Assembly (NCBI RefSeq): GCF_001439695.1
Contig: NZ_JYLL01000003.1
Coordinates: 346,411 to 410,410, forward strand
Direction: 5' to 3'
From: Pseudomonas veronii
GTDB taxonomy: Bacteria; Pseudomonadota; Gammaproteobacteria; Pseudomonadales; Pseudomonadaceae
Length of the DNA: 64,000 nt
Under the pieces are notes generated by a model. That model made no database searches. It was not told where the DNA came from and saw only the letters and a program-made list of their open reading frames with translations. The position numbers and the translations under genes are program-made. This document shows positions 38,837 to 48,565 of the stretch, in pieces. Numbering within the stretch: position 1 is the first letter of the stretch; every line of letters begins with the position of its first letter.

Positions 38837-40013
38837 CTCGGATTCCTTCAGAAGCCTGGATACGCGCCACGCGCCAACCGCCACACGCTGCCGCCACGGC
38901 GCTGACGCCGAGCACAGCCACCAGGGCCAGGCCGTAATGACGCGCCAGCAGGTGGCTGGCGTGTTCGCCCGGCACCTGCACGAATAATTGATTCAAGCCC
39001 GCCTCGGCCAGGCCATACAGACCCGCACTGAACACGGCGGCCAAGCCGGCGCTGTAGAGCGCCTGCAGCACCACAAACAGCAACAGCGCGGCGGTGGAAA
39101 AGCCCAACAGACGCAACACCGACAACTCCCTGCGCTTGCGCGCCACGGCGGCCAGCGCCCCGGCGAAGATCGCCGCGAACGCCCCCGCCAAGGCCAACCC
39201 GGCGATGATCCAGAACACGATCGACAGGTTGCGGCTCAACGACTGCACCTGGGCGATGCTCAATGCCTGGGTCGCCACCAACAGATTCTGCCCGGCGAAA
39301 AACACCCGCAGCGGCTCCACATCGGTGAGGTTGCGCGCATACAGGCGAAACGCCGGATACACCCGCTGCTCGCCCGCGCCGACCGCGTCGCCGTCCCAGC
39401 CCAGCGCTGGCACGGCACGGCCGTCGCGGTAGTCTTCCACCGCTTCCAGCAGGCTCAATTCAGCAAACAGGCCGTCGCGGGCGAAGGCTTCCAGCGGCAG
39501 TACCGCGAGCACCTGCAAACGCGTGCGCCGGGTTTCGACGCGCCCCGCGACCTGGCGCGCAAAGCCGGTCTCCAGCCAATCCCCGGGCCGCGCCGCGAGC
39601 TTCTCGGCGGCGGTGTGGCTCAGCACGATCTGCGCTAGGCCCTGGGGCACCGGCAAACCGTTGAGCAGTGGATCGCCCGGCGCGGTCGGCAGCATTTCCA
39701 GGGTCAATGTGCCCACCTGCGCGGTCGCCGCGATCTGCCGCGTGCGCGGGATGGCGAACGCCACATCGCCGCGCTGACCCAACTGCTCGACAAAGGCGCG
39801 GCTGAATCGACCACCGCCCAACGGAATAATTTCACGGGTGGCCGGGTCGTTCTCCAGGCGTTCGGTCAGACTGCTGACCAGCCCGAACTTCAGGCCGAAC
39901 AACACCAGCAACGGCGCGACGACGGCAACGAGCGCAAGCACCGCGCAGGCCGACAGCCACGCATCGTTGCGGTAATCCTGCCAAGCCAGGGAAGCCACCA
40001 GACCGAGGCGCAT
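38829..40013 (-). CDS. tagS: T6SS ABC-type permease TagS
   Basis: 394 residues. An N-terminal transmembrane segment (about 18-45), a large periplasmic domain (about 50-265), and three C-terminal membrane segments (about 267-295, 315-345, 360-385): the FtsX/MacB-type permease layout. It forms an inner-membrane complex with ATPase TagT for signalling to the kinase PpkA. Its ATG overlaps the tagT stop (TGATG), with GAGG placed before it; the in-frame GTG two codons earlier is less likely. Confidence 0.9.
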   Translation of the reverse strand: MRLGLVASLAWQDYRNDAWLSACAVLALVAVVAPLLVLFGLKFGLVSSLTERLENDPATREIIPLGGGRFSRAFVEQLGQRGDVAFAIPRTRQIAATAQVGTLTLEMLPTAPGDPLLNGLPVPQGLAQIVLSHTAAEKLAARPGDWLETGFARQVAGRVETRRTRLQVLAVLPLEAFARDGLFAELSLLEAVEDYRDGRAVPALGWDGDAVGAGEQRVYPAFRLYARNLTDVEPLRVFFAGQNLLVATQALSIAQVQSLSRNLSIVFWIIAGLALAGAFAAIFAGALAAVARKRRELSVLRLLGFSTAALLLFVVLQALYSAGLAAVFSAGLYGLAEAGLNQLFVQVPGEHASHLLARHYGLALVAVLGVSAVAAACGGWRVARIQASEGIRDV

Positions 40014-40717
40014 CAGCACACCTCCCCGAGGGTGGCGGTGATGCCGCCATCAGTGTCGCGACGGCAAGCGATACGGCGCACCTGCAAGCCGCTGGCGCGA
40101 GCCAGGGGTTCGTCATGGGTGGCGATCACGCAAGCGGCGCGGTGTTCGCGAGCGCGGGCCAACAGCGCCTGCATCACCCGTTCGGCGTTAAGCGGGTCGA
40201 GGGACGCGGTCGGCTCATCGGCCAAGACCAATTGCGGCGCATGGGCCAGGGCGCGGGCGCAGCTCACGCGCTGGCGTTGGCCGACCGACAGCGCCGCCGG
40301 CTTCTTGGCCAGTTGATCGCTGATTTCCAATTGCTCGGCCAGGCGCGCCACGCTGCCATCGTCCTTCAACCCCAGCAGTTGCCGGGATAAGGCGATATTG
40401 CTGCGCACATCGAGAAAGCCCAGCAAGCCGCCGGTTTGCAGGACGTAACCGAGGTGCCGGCTGCGCAGCTCGGCCAGGGCGGTCTGCCGATCGGCGCGCC
40501 ACAACCCGCCGATATCGGTCTGATTGAATTCGAAGCGGTCCACCTGATCCGGCGCGAGCACCAGGGCCAGCAGGTCGAGCAAGGTGCTTTTGCCGCACCC
40601 GCTCGGCCCGACAATCGCCACTTGCTCCCCCGCGCGCAGGTGCAACGCCGGAATCACCAGGCTATAGCGCTGGGCGCCGACGCCCCGGCTCTTGTGTACC
40701 GCGTTCAGGTTCAGCAT
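40013..40717 (-). CDS. tagT: T6SS ABC-type ATPase TagT
   Basis: 234 residues. Walker A GPSGCGKST at about 37-45, Q-loop in GYVLQTGGLLGF, ABC signature LSVGQRQRV, Walker B LVLADEPTASLDP and the switch His in IATHDEP. It resembles the LolD/MacB class and pairs with TagS. The start overlaps the ppkA stop by one base (TAATG), so translation is coupled. Confidence 0.92.
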   Translation of the reverse strand: MLNLNAVHKSRGVGAQRYSLVIPALHLRAGEQVAIVGPSGCGKSTLLDLLALVLAPDQVDRFEFNQTDIGGLWRADRQTALAELRSRHLGYVLQTGGLLGFLDVRSNIALSRQLLGLKDDGSVARLAEQLEISDQLAKKPAALSVGQRQRVSCARALAHAPQLVLADEPTASLDPLNAERVMQALLARAREHRAACVIATHDEPLARASGLQVRRIACRRDTDGGITATLGEVC

Positions 40718-43698
40718 TACGGCAGCGTCGACAACGGGACGCGGTACAACGCATCGCCCGGCTCGGCAGCGCCGAAACGGACCCAGTTGGCCAGGTCATT
40801 GTGGAAGGTTTCATAGAGGCGGATCTTCGAATCCAGCTCGTCGATAAAGTCTTCCTGCTCGGCCACGCTCAACGACAGCCATAGATCCTGGGTCATGTTC
40901 AGCGACTTGCTGCGGTACGGCAGGCCTTCCAGGTATTCGCCGAGGATGCCGCCATCGGCCAGGTTGCCGCCCTTGCGCAGGGCCTGCGGGTCGCGGCTCA
41001 TATAGGCCGAGGCGCTGGCGATTTCCTGGAAGAAGTCTTTGGGCGAGGTCTGGGTTTTGCGGGCGGCGTCGACGATCAGTTTCAGCGACTGCTGCAGGTC
41101 GTTGAGCTGCAATTTGGTCAACATCACGCACACCTGGAACGCCGGCAGCGCCGGGTTGGTCAGGTCGCGGTCGGCGGTCCAGGCGCTGACCAGTTGCGGC
41201 GCCTGGCTCGCGGCTTTGCGCCCGAGGAAGTCCATGTGCATGGCGTAGCCGATGGCGGCGGATTTATCCGCCAGGCTTGGCGCGGCGCTCAGCAAGGGCA
41301 GCGGCTGCGGCGTGTCATTGCGTACCTGATGCACCAGGTTGGCGAACACCGTGCCGATCTCATCGACGCGCTCGCCCAGCTTGCGTACATCGCCACCCGG
41401 CACCTTCGTATACAGGTCGCCGATCTGCGGGTTGGCGTCGGCGGTGAGGATGCGGTACTGGCTTTCGGCGCCGGCGTGGGTTTTCTTGCCGGCGTCGGTG
41501 CGCAGGTGCAGGGCGTAGATCTTGATCTGCTTGCCCAGCGCCGCCTGGCGCACTTCGGCTTCGTTCATCTGGGTGGCGGCGAACGGGTCGTTCTTGCGCA
41601 GCGCGCCAGCGTCGGTGACCAGCAGGATGATACGGCCGCCGTAGCCGGACCAGTCCATGCCCTCCACGGCCTGCATCACCCCGGCAAACGCGTCCTCGTT
41701 GAAAGAGTGACTGGACACGGTCGACGCCTTGACCCCGCGCGCCAGGTCGAGGAAGCGCTGCGGGTCGCGGCCCTGGTCGAGGGTGATCAGGGTCTTGGCC
41801 ACGTATTCCAGGCCCGGGGTTTTCTTGATGCTGTTGCGAAAACCCACCAGGCCGAAGCTGACGCTGTCCAACTCGCCGCGTTCGGCGATGCGGGTTTGCA
41901 GCTCGTGGACCACATCGCGGATCTGGTCGATATACGGCTGCATCGACACGGTGGTGTCGACCACCAGCACCACCGCCGTGCGGAAGGCATCGGCATTGGC
42001 GTTGATCAGCGCGGTCGCGGGCTTGGCGACCGCGCTGCTGCCAGGGTCGATGGACGCGACGTTGAGCAACTGCACCGGCTGGCCGTTGTCGTCGAAGCTC
42101 TCTTTGGAGTCGAAGATCGGCAGCAGGTAGAACTGGTTCTGCGGCACCGCGCTGGCGGCCGGCTCCAGGGCCAGCACCTGGCCGTTGTCGTCGCGGTTGT
42201 TCTGCGCCTTGGCCAGCACGCCTTTGGCAGCGGCGGGGTCGGCCAGCAGCTTTTCCACTTCGCCGGATTGGCGCAGGAACATCACCGGCGCCCGGCCGGA
42301 GCGTTCGGTGAACTTGAGCACCAGGCTTTGCTTCCAGTCGCTGACCTGGGCGGCCGGCAACCAACCGTCGCTGCGCCCATCGGTGGCGGCGCCGACGCGT
42401 AGCCATGGGCTGCCGTCGACGTCCTTGCGCTGATACACATAGAGCACGGAAAACGCCGGCAGGGCTTTGCCTGGCGCGCTGCCGGCAGCGCTGGCGAGTT
42501 TCGCGCCGGGTTTGCTGAGCACGCGCTGGAACAGGGTTTTCTTGCCCGCCATCAGCAAGGGCCGTTGACCGCCGTCCACTTCGGCGACCGCCACCGGTGA
42601 CGTCACCGGTGGTGTCACCTTGGGCACTGTCGCAGCCGGTGGCTTGGCGGGCTGATCACTGCCGCTCAACCACCAGTAACCCGCGCCACCTATGGCCAAG
42701 GCAACCGCCACCGCCACGGCGGCCAACGCCAGTACCGGCCCACGGCGCTGCTCGGACACCGTGTGCCGTGGGGTTGGCGGCACCACCGGCTGGCGCGCCG
42801 GTTGCGGCTTGTCGGTCGGGATCTCGATGGATTGCGGAGTGATGCCGGCCAGATCAAAACTCAGCGGAATCGGCAACGGCCGCACCTGCGTGGCGTCCGG
42901 CGACTCGGTCGGCAGTTGATCCAGCGCCAGCAGCAACGCCGCCGCATCCGGGAAGCGCTCATTCGGGTCCTTGGCCAACAGCTTGCGCAGCACGTCCTGA
43001 TAACGCCCGTGATGCAGCGGCAGTTCCGGCAGCGGCTCGGTCAGGTGGGCCAAGGCCGTGGAGAGCGCGTCGGTGCCGTTATAAGGCAGCTTGCCGACGA
43101 GGATTTCATAGAGCACCACGCCCAGCGCATACAGGTCTGCGCGGCCATCGATTTCCTGGCCACGCGCCTGTTCCGGGCTCATGTAGCTCGGCGTGCCCAC
43201 GGCGAAACCGGCCTGGGTGAACTGGGTGCGGTCGTCCAGGGATTTGGCGATGCCGAAGTCCGACAGCACGGCGGTGCCGTCGGCGCGGAACAGAATGTTC
43301 GCCGGCTTGACGTCGCGGTGGACCAACCCCTGCGCATGGGCATAACCCAGCGCCGAAGCGATCTGGCGGATCAGCGTGAGGCCCTGCTCCGGAGTGAGGC
43401 CGGCGGCGATGCGCTCCTTGAGCGTGCCGTTGGGCAGGTACTCCATGGCCATGTAATACAGCTCGCCGACATTGCCGATGTCATGGATGGTCACCGTGTG
43501 CGGGTGCGACAGCCGCGCCAGGGTCTTGCCTTCGCGCAGGAAGCGCTCGCAGAAACTCGGGTCCGCCGCCAGCGCCGCCGCCATCACCTTGAGCGCGACC
43601 TTGCGCTCCAGCGAGCGCTGGGTCGCCAGGTACACGCTGGCCATGGCGCCTTCGCCGATCTCGCCTTCGATGTCGTAGCCCGGGATCACGATGTTCAT
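40717..43698 (-). CDS. ppkA: T6SS serine/threonine kinase PpkA
   Basis: 993 residues. N-terminal Hanks-type kinase (about 8-265): glycine loop GEGAMASVY, K37, catalytic HRDVKPAN (D129), DFG D147, then SYMSPEQARG. A Pro-rich linker and single transmembrane segment (about 325-345) follow, then a periplasmic part with a von Willebrand A-like domain (about 575-780; MIDAS-like DTTVS). PpkA phosphorylates Fha1 to trigger assembly of the secretion system and is controlled from the periplasm by TagQRST. The start overlaps the pppA stop by four bases. Confidence 0.93.
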   Translation of the reverse strand: MNIVIPGYDIEGEIGEGAMASVYLATQRSLERKVALKVMAAALAADPSFCERFLREGKTLARLSHPHTVTIHDIGNVGELYYMAMEYLPNGTLKERIAAGLTPEQGLTLIRQIASALGYAHAQGLVHRDVKPANILFRADGTAVLSDFGIAKSLDDRTQFTQAGFAVGTPSYMSPEQARGQEIDGRADLYALGVVLYEILVGKLPYNGTDALSTALAHLTEPLPELPLHHGRYQDVLRKLLAKDPNERFPDAAALLLALDQLPTESPDATQVRPLPIPLSFDLAGITPQSIEIPTDKPQPARQPVVPPTPRHTVSEQRRGPVLALAAVAVAVALAIGGAGYWWLSGSDQPAKPPAATVPKVTPPVTSPVAVAEVDGGQRPLLMAGKKTLFQRVLSKPGAKLASAAGSAPGKALPAFSVLYVYQRKDVDGSPWLRVGAATDGRSDGWLPAAQVSDWKQSLVLKFTERSGRAPVMFLRQSGEVEKLLADPAAAKGVLAKAQNNRDDNGQVLALEPAASAVPQNQFYLLPIFDSKESFDDNGQPVQLLNVASIDPGSSAVAKPATALINANADAFRTAVVLVVDTTVSMQPYIDQIRDVVHELQTRIAERGELDSVSFGLVGFRNSIKKTPGLEYVAKTLITLDQGRDPQRFLDLARGVKASTVSSHSFNEDAFAGVMQAVEGMDWSGYGGRIILLVTDAGALRKNDPFAATQMNEAEVRQAALGKQIKIYALHLRTDAGKKTHAGAESQYRILTADANPQIGDLYTKVPGGDVRKLGERVDEIGTVFANLVHQVRNDTPQPLPLLSAAPSLADKSAAIGYAMHMDFLGRKAASQAPQLVSAWTADRDLTNPALPAFQVCVMLTKLQLNDLQQSLKLIVDAARKTQTSPKDFFQEIASASAYMSRDPQALRKGGNLADGGILGEYLEGLPYRSKSLNMTQDLWLSLSVAEQEDFIDELDSKIRLYETFHNDLANWVRFGAAEPGDALYRVPLSTLP

Positions 43699-44414
43699 GC
43701 CGATACCTTCACGACGATGGCGGTGATGTTGTCCGGTGCGCCGCGGTTCAGCCCCAGGTGGACCAGGCTGCGCACGATTTCATCCGGGGCGTCATGGCTG
43801 AGCACTTCACGGATCTCGTGGTCCTCGACGGTCTTGTTCAGGCCATCGCTGCACAGCAGGTAACTGTCGCCGGGAGCGATCAGCAGGTCGACCACCGCCA
43901 GTTCCAGTTGGGCTTCCACACCGATGGCGCGGGTGACGATGTTGGCGCGCGGATGCACGCGGGCATCGGCCTCGCTGAGCAGGCCGCTGTCTTGCAGGTC
44001 TTGCACGTAACTGTGGTCGCGCGAAATGCCGTCGAGAACGCCGTCGCGCAGGCGATACAGGCGACTGTCGCCGGCCCACAGGCACACGCCGCGCAAGCCG
44101 CGTGCGGCGAACACCACCACGGTGCTGCCCATCATGGTCACGCCACGGTTGGCGGTTTCTTCACGCACGGCCGCGTTGATGCGGATCAGGTCGTTGCGCA
44201 AGGCCGCCGAGTATTCCTCGAGGGAACGTCCCAGCGGCACACTGCGCAGGCTGTCGACGATCAGGCTGCTGACGTAATCCCCCGCGGCGTGCCCGCCCAT
44301 GCCGTCGGCCACCACCCACAGGCGATTCTCGGGCAGGTCCAGGCACGCGTCTTCATTGACCTGGCGAACCATGCCCACATGGCTTTTGCTCGCGGATTTG
44401 TACGTCGACCCCAT
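43695..44414 (-). CDS. pppA: T6SS PP2C-type phosphatase PppA
   Basis: 239 residues of the PPM/PP2C family. Metal-binding Asp residues lie in NEDACLDLPEN (D22) and VADGMGGHAAGDY (D37), with the later motifs LWAGDSRLYRLRDG, LSRDHSY-like ISRDHSYVQD and LLCSDGLNKTVEDHEI. It removes the PpkA phosphate from Fha1 and resets the system. Its ATG directly abuts the tagF stop codon. Confidence 0.95.
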   Translation of the reverse strand: MGSTYKSASKSHVGMVRQVNEDACLDLPENRLWVVADGMGGHAAGDYVSSLIVDSLRSVPLGRSLEEYSAALRNDLIRINAAVREETANRGVTMMGSTVVVFAARGLRGVCLWAGDSRLYRLRDGVLDGISRDHSYVQDLQDSGLLSEADARVHPRANIVTRAIGVEAQLELAVVDLLIAPGDSYLLCSDGLNKTVEDHEIREVLSHDAPDEIVRSLVHLGLNRGAPDNITAIVVKVSA

Positions 44415-45068
44415 CTACATCACACCTTCTTGTCCGAGCAAAAACTGCGCAAAATCGCTGGTGGCGGGCAGACCCTGACACCGCAATAAACCAGGGGAAA
44501 TCGTCTGCGAACCCCGCCCCCACCACAGGCTGGCGCCTTCGCAGGCCTGTTCGGCGAGTGCGGTCATGCGCGCATGGGGCTCCGTGGCGGCGACCCGCTG
44601 CAGCCCGGCGAAACGGCTGTCCACCGCGCGCGGTTCCGTCGCCGGCAAGCCCAGGCAGTCGAGGCCGGCGTTGAAATTCTCGAAGGTGGCACCGGCATCC
44701 AGGGTGCCGAGCAACAGCTCTTCGGCCTCTTCAAACCAGCGGTCCGGGCCGCCCACCAGGGACGCCGGATTGGTGTCGTGATCGAGCAAGGCGACCACGG
44801 CCAGCGGAAAATACCGCCCGACCCGGTCGATGCTCGGCATCACCACGCCCGCCGCCGCGTTCGGCCCGCACACGCCGGGCGCCAGCACAAAGCGCCACAG
44901 CGGGCTGACCAGATACACGTTGAGCCAACCGGCGCCGAGGCTGTGTTGACTGGCGAGCAGGCCCGCCGCCAGCCAGCTGTCCCACGGGCCGATAAAACTC
45001 TGCGGCAAGGCGCGGCTGACAAAATCGCCGCGACTGGCCAACTTGCCGTAGAAGCCCAACGTCGTCAT
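44415..45068 (-). CDS. tagF: T6SS post-translational inhibitor TagF
   Basis: 217 residues of the DUF2094 family: TLGFYGKLASRGDFVSRALP near the start and GRYFPLAVVALLDHD in the middle are its signatures. In P. aeruginosa TagF restrains assembly independently of the phosphorylation pathway, apparently by sequestering Fha1. The ATG overlaps the tssM stop by four bases. Longer in-frame extensions run into tssM and are shadows. Confidence 0.92.
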   Translation of the reverse strand: MTTLGFYGKLASRGDFVSRALPQSFIGPWDSWLAAGLLASQHSLGAGWLNVYLVSPLWRFVLAPGVCGPNAAAGVVMPSIDRVGRYFPLAVVALLDHDTNPASLVGGPDRWFEEAEELLLGTLDAGATFENFNAGLDCLGLPATEPRAVDSRFAGLQRVAATEPHARMTALAEQACEGASLWWGRGSQTISPGLLRCQGLPATSDFAQFLLGQEGVM

Positions 45069-48000
45069 AACCGCTCCGGCAGGCTGAAGCCACTGAGCAC
45101 GCGGCTCTTGAACGGGTTGAAGGCGCTGTTGGCACGCAATTCGTAGGCGATGCTCGCACCGTCGACCCGCAGGCGCAGGTTGAAGCGGTCCGGCGCATTG
45201 CCGGGCGTGAGGTCCGATTGTTCCAGCAGGCGGAACCAGGCCCACGGGCCGTCCAGGGTCACGCCGGAACGACCGCTGGCCGACGGCGGCATGATCGAAA
45301 TACGCACCACGCCAATGCTGCCGGGGTTCGGCCATTGCATCGCCACCGGGCGGCTCGGGCCGTGGTCGTAGCTCAATTGCTGGCCGTCGAGGTCGAGCAG
45401 GAACTGGGTGATGCTGGCGTCCATCGCCACCGGCTTGAGCTCGAAACGCACGATCGGCTGAGTACCGCCTGAGCGAAAGAACGCATCGCGGATCGTCGCC
45501 GCGCGCTGGAAGGTTTGCAGCACACCCGGCGCAATCCCGAGTTTCTGCGCCGCGCCCGGCTGCCAACGCCAGGTCTGTGCGGAGGTATCGACGTAGGGTT
45601 GCAGGTATTTGCGGAAGTAGTTATCCATCACCCCGCCCACGCCGAAGAACTGGCCGAAATCATCCAGGGTCGCGTCACGCGCGCTGCCCGGCGACATCGG
45701 ATAACGCCCGGCCAGGGACTGGCGATACACGTTCACCACTTCGCTGACCCACGCCGCGTTCAGCTGGTTGCGCACCCCGCCCATCATGCTGTTGGTGGTC
45801 GAGTTGACCACCGACTTGACCATGCCCTGCACCAGCGGCGGCTGGCGCTCGGCGTTCAGGCTGACCCGCGTGGCCGCCGCTGCCGCCTGGTTCTTGGCCT
45901 CACCGAGCAAGGCATCGCCGCTGGCGCCGACCATGGCGCTGACTTGCACGTACAGCGCGTTCATATCCGCCAGCAGGCCGTCGATGGCCGCCGGCTCGCC
46001 TTCGTTCTTGCTGACGATGCTGTTGAGCTCGGCGAAGTGCGCGGTCACCGGGTCGTCCGCAGCGGCCGGCGCATCCGCGTTCGGTTGCGCCTGGCCGAGC
46101 AGGTTGCCCAGGCGTTCCTTGAGCTTGTCCACGCCGCCTTCGACCGGCACGCCCTTGGCCGCCAACTGGCGTTCCTCTGCCTGCAAGTCGGTTTCCCTGG
46201 CCACCGCCACCAGCAGTTTTTTCAGCGGCGAGGTCGGCCCGGAAATCACCCGCAACACGTCCGCCGCCTGGGCCACGCTGGTGATCGGCACAAAGTCGAT
46301 GTCGGCAAGCAACGCATCCCACTGACGCTGGTAGTCCTGGAAGTACAGACGGCGCACGTCGGCGGCCAGGCTGACCACGTTCTGCTGGTCGGCCTGCTCA
46401 TGGCCGAGCACCCATTGCTCTTCGGCCAGGGTGCCGGTCTGGTTCAGGCTGCTCAGCAGGAACGCCTGGCGATAGCCCTTGGCGGTGAAGAAACCACTCA
46501 GCGGCTCGCCCAACGGCTTGCCGCTTTTGCGGCTGAACACCAATGCGGCGTCGCGACCGGCGGCTTCGTTGAGGCGGAAGTCTGGAATGCCGTCGGGCAG
46601 TTTCTGGCGTTTGACCCGGTCATACACGCGCTGGGCCACCGGCAGTTGTTGCAACTGCCGACGCAGGTCGTCGATCAAGCGCGCATCGAGGCGTGCGCTC
46701 GGCGGGTGACGTTCGAACAACGCCTGCAAGTGTTCGGCCAGCGCCTGGCGCTGATCGGCGGGCAGGTCGCGCGGCAGGTTGCGGTCCCAGTCGAGGGCGA
46801 TCCAGGCCTTGATGAAGTCCGCGTCGTAATGCTCGGTGTCGGCGAGCATCAGGTAAGCCTTGAGGCCTTCGTAGAGGAAGTCGGAGTTACCGCCGCCGTG
46901 AAGTTGCTCCTCGATGCGCGTCACCAGGCGCGGCGCGAAGACGGCGATCAACAGCTTGCGATAGACGCTGGCGGATTCGGCTTCGAGCATATCGCCCTGA
47001 TACAGGCCCAGACCCTCGGACCAACTTGGCGAATCCCCGGCGAGGTGTTTCACCGCGTTGAGCAACGGCAACACGGCGAGCACTTCGCGCTGTGCCGGGC
47101 TGAGGTTCTGTACGGCCTGGCCCAGGGGCGCGACCTTCTGGTCGACCTGGGCGATATACGCCTGGTTGGCGCGATAACTGACCCACCACAGGCTGCTGAC
47201 CACGATCACCAGCGCCACGGTGGCCGCGAGCACGCCGCGTGCGATCCATTTGCGCCGCCGCTCGACCTGCGGGTTGACGCCCACCAGCCCGCGCTCGGCA
47301 AAGGCTACTGCGCTGAACAGTTTCTCGATGAAGTAACTGCGCCCGCTGCCGCTCTGGCGTGCCAGGTGCTGGCGGTCCAGGTTCATGCTCTGGGCCATGG
47401 TGCCGATCAAGCGATCGATCGGGCTGCCTTCCTGGGTGCCGCTGGTGAAGTACACGCCGCGCAGCAAGACGCGCTCTTCAAAGGCGTTGGGTTTGAACAC
47501 GCCTTCGAGGAAGCTTTGCAGGCAATCTTTCAATGCGCCGAACTGCTGCGGGAAGCCGTAGATCAAGTCGCGCCGCGCCGGGTCGCGTTCCTGTTGCAGG
47601 CGTTCGACCAGGCGTTCGTTGAGGCGCTGTTCGAGGCCGGCGAATTCGCTTTGCAGGTGCGCCAGGGGGCTGTCGCTGTGCTTGCCGTCGTCCAGGGCAA
47701 AGGTCATGCCCCACACCTGGGCGCGTTCTTCCTTGCTCAGGTTGTCGAAGAACTCCATGAAGCCCGGCACCAGGTCGAGCTTGGTCAGCATCAGGTAGAT
47801 CGGGAAACGCACGCCCAGCTGGGTGTACAGCTCCTGGATACGCAGGCGAATCGCCGCCGCGTGGGCAGCGCGTTCGGCTTCGCTGCCCAGCAGCAGGTCC
47901 GACAGGCTGATGGCGATAAAGGCGCCATCGATCGGGCGGCGCGAGCGCTGCTTTTTCAACAGGTCGAGGAAGCCCAGCCAGGCGGCTTTGTCCACCGGGG

Positions 48001-48565
48001 AGTTGCTGTCCTGGGTGGTGTAGCGGCCGGCGGTATCGAGCAATACGGCCTGGTCGGTAAACCACCAGTCGCAGTTGCGCGTGCCGCCGACGCCCCGCAC
48101 CGCCCCGGCGCCCAATTGGGCAGCCAGCGGGAAATGCAGCCCGGAATTGACCAGCGCGGTGGTCTTGCCCGAACCCGGCGGGCCGATGATCACGTACCAC
48201 GGCAGCTCGTAGAGGTTGCGCCGCTCATCCCCGCCGAGCTTGGCTTTTTTCAGCAGGGCCAGGGCTTCGTCCATGCGCTGGCGCAGGCTGGTGAGTTCTT
48301 CGGCGGTGGCGACGCTGTTGGGGTCGGCCGGGGTTTGCGCGGCCAGGCTGCGCATCACTTCGGCGGCCTGGCGACGGGCCTGGAGGATGCGGAACACACG
48401 GTAGGCGAGCCAGGCCGCAAACAGCAGGACGATCAGCGCCCAGCGCCGCCCTTCGGGCACCAGCACGTCGAGCAGGGGCCCGACAAACCAGATGATCAAG
48501 CTCAGGGCGATCAGGCCCAGCAACGGGATCACCCAGCGAATCATGAAACTGAAAAACGCCTTCAC
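45065..48565 (-). CDS. tssM: T6SS membrane complex protein TssM (IcmF)
   Basis: 1166 residues. Two N-terminal transmembrane segments (about 10-30 and 42-60), then a cytoplasmic NTPase-like domain with Walker A GPPGSGKT (128-135), a third segment (about 425-447, GVLAATVALVIVVSSLWWVS), and a large periplasmic domain ending in the IcmF C-terminal region. TssM links TssL in the inner membrane to lipoprotein TssJ at the outer membrane. The GTG start overlaps the tssL stop (GTGA); the first internal ATG is seven codons in and would remove part of the first segment. Confidence 0.95.
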   Translation of the reverse strand: MKAFFSFMIRWVIPLLGLIALSLIIWFVGPLLDVLVPEGRRWALIVLLFAAWLAYRVFRILQARRQAAEVMRSLAAQTPADPNSVATAEELTSLRQRMDEALALLKKAKLGGDERRNLYELPWYVIIGPPGSGKTTALVNSGLHFPLAAQLGAGAVRGVGGTRNCDWWFTDQAVLLDTAGRYTTQDSNSPVDKAAWLGFLDLLKKQRSRRPIDGAFIAISLSDLLLGSEAERAAHAAAIRLRIQELYTQLGVRFPIYLMLTKLDLVPGFMEFFDNLSKEERAQVWGMTFALDDGKHSDSPLAHLQSEFAGLEQRLNERLVERLQQERDPARRDLIYGFPQQFGALKDCLQSFLEGVFKPNAFEERVLLRGVYFTSGTQEGSPIDRLIGTMAQSMNLDRQHLARQSGSGRSYFIEKLFSAVAFAERGLVGVNPQVERRRKWIARGVLAATVALVIVVSSLWWVSYRANQAYIAQVDQKVAPLGQAVQNLSPAQREVLAVLPLLNAVKHLAGDSPSWSEGLGLYQGDMLEAESASVYRKLLIAVFAPRLVTRIEEQLHGGGNSDFLYEGLKAYLMLADTEHYDADFIKAWIALDWDRNLPRDLPADQRQALAEHLQALFERHPPSARLDARLIDDLRRQLQQLPVAQRVYDRVKRQKLPDGIPDFRLNEAAGRDAALVFSRKSGKPLGEPLSGFFTAKGYRQAFLLSSLNQTGTLAEEQWVLGHEQADQQNVVSLAADVRRLYFQDYQRQWDALLADIDFVPITSVAQAADVLRVISGPTSPLKKLLVAVARETDLQAEERQLAAKGVPVEGGVDKLKERLGNLLGQAQPNADAPAAADDPVTAHFAELNSIVSKNEGEPAAIDGLLADMNALYVQVSAMVGASGDALLGEAKNQAAAAATRVSLNAERQPPLVQGMVKSVVNSTTNSMMGGVRNQLNAAWVSEVVNVYRQSLAGRYPMSPGSARDATLDDFGQFFGVGGVMDNYFRKYLQPYVDTSAQTWRWQPGAAQKLGIAPGVLQTFQRAATIRDAFFRSGGTQPIVRFELKPVAMDASITQFLLDLDGQQLSYDHGPSRPVAMQWPNPGSIGVVRISIMPPSASGRSGVTLDGPWAWFRLLEQSDLTPGNAPDRFNLRLRVDGASIAYELRANSAFNPFKSRVLSGFSLPERL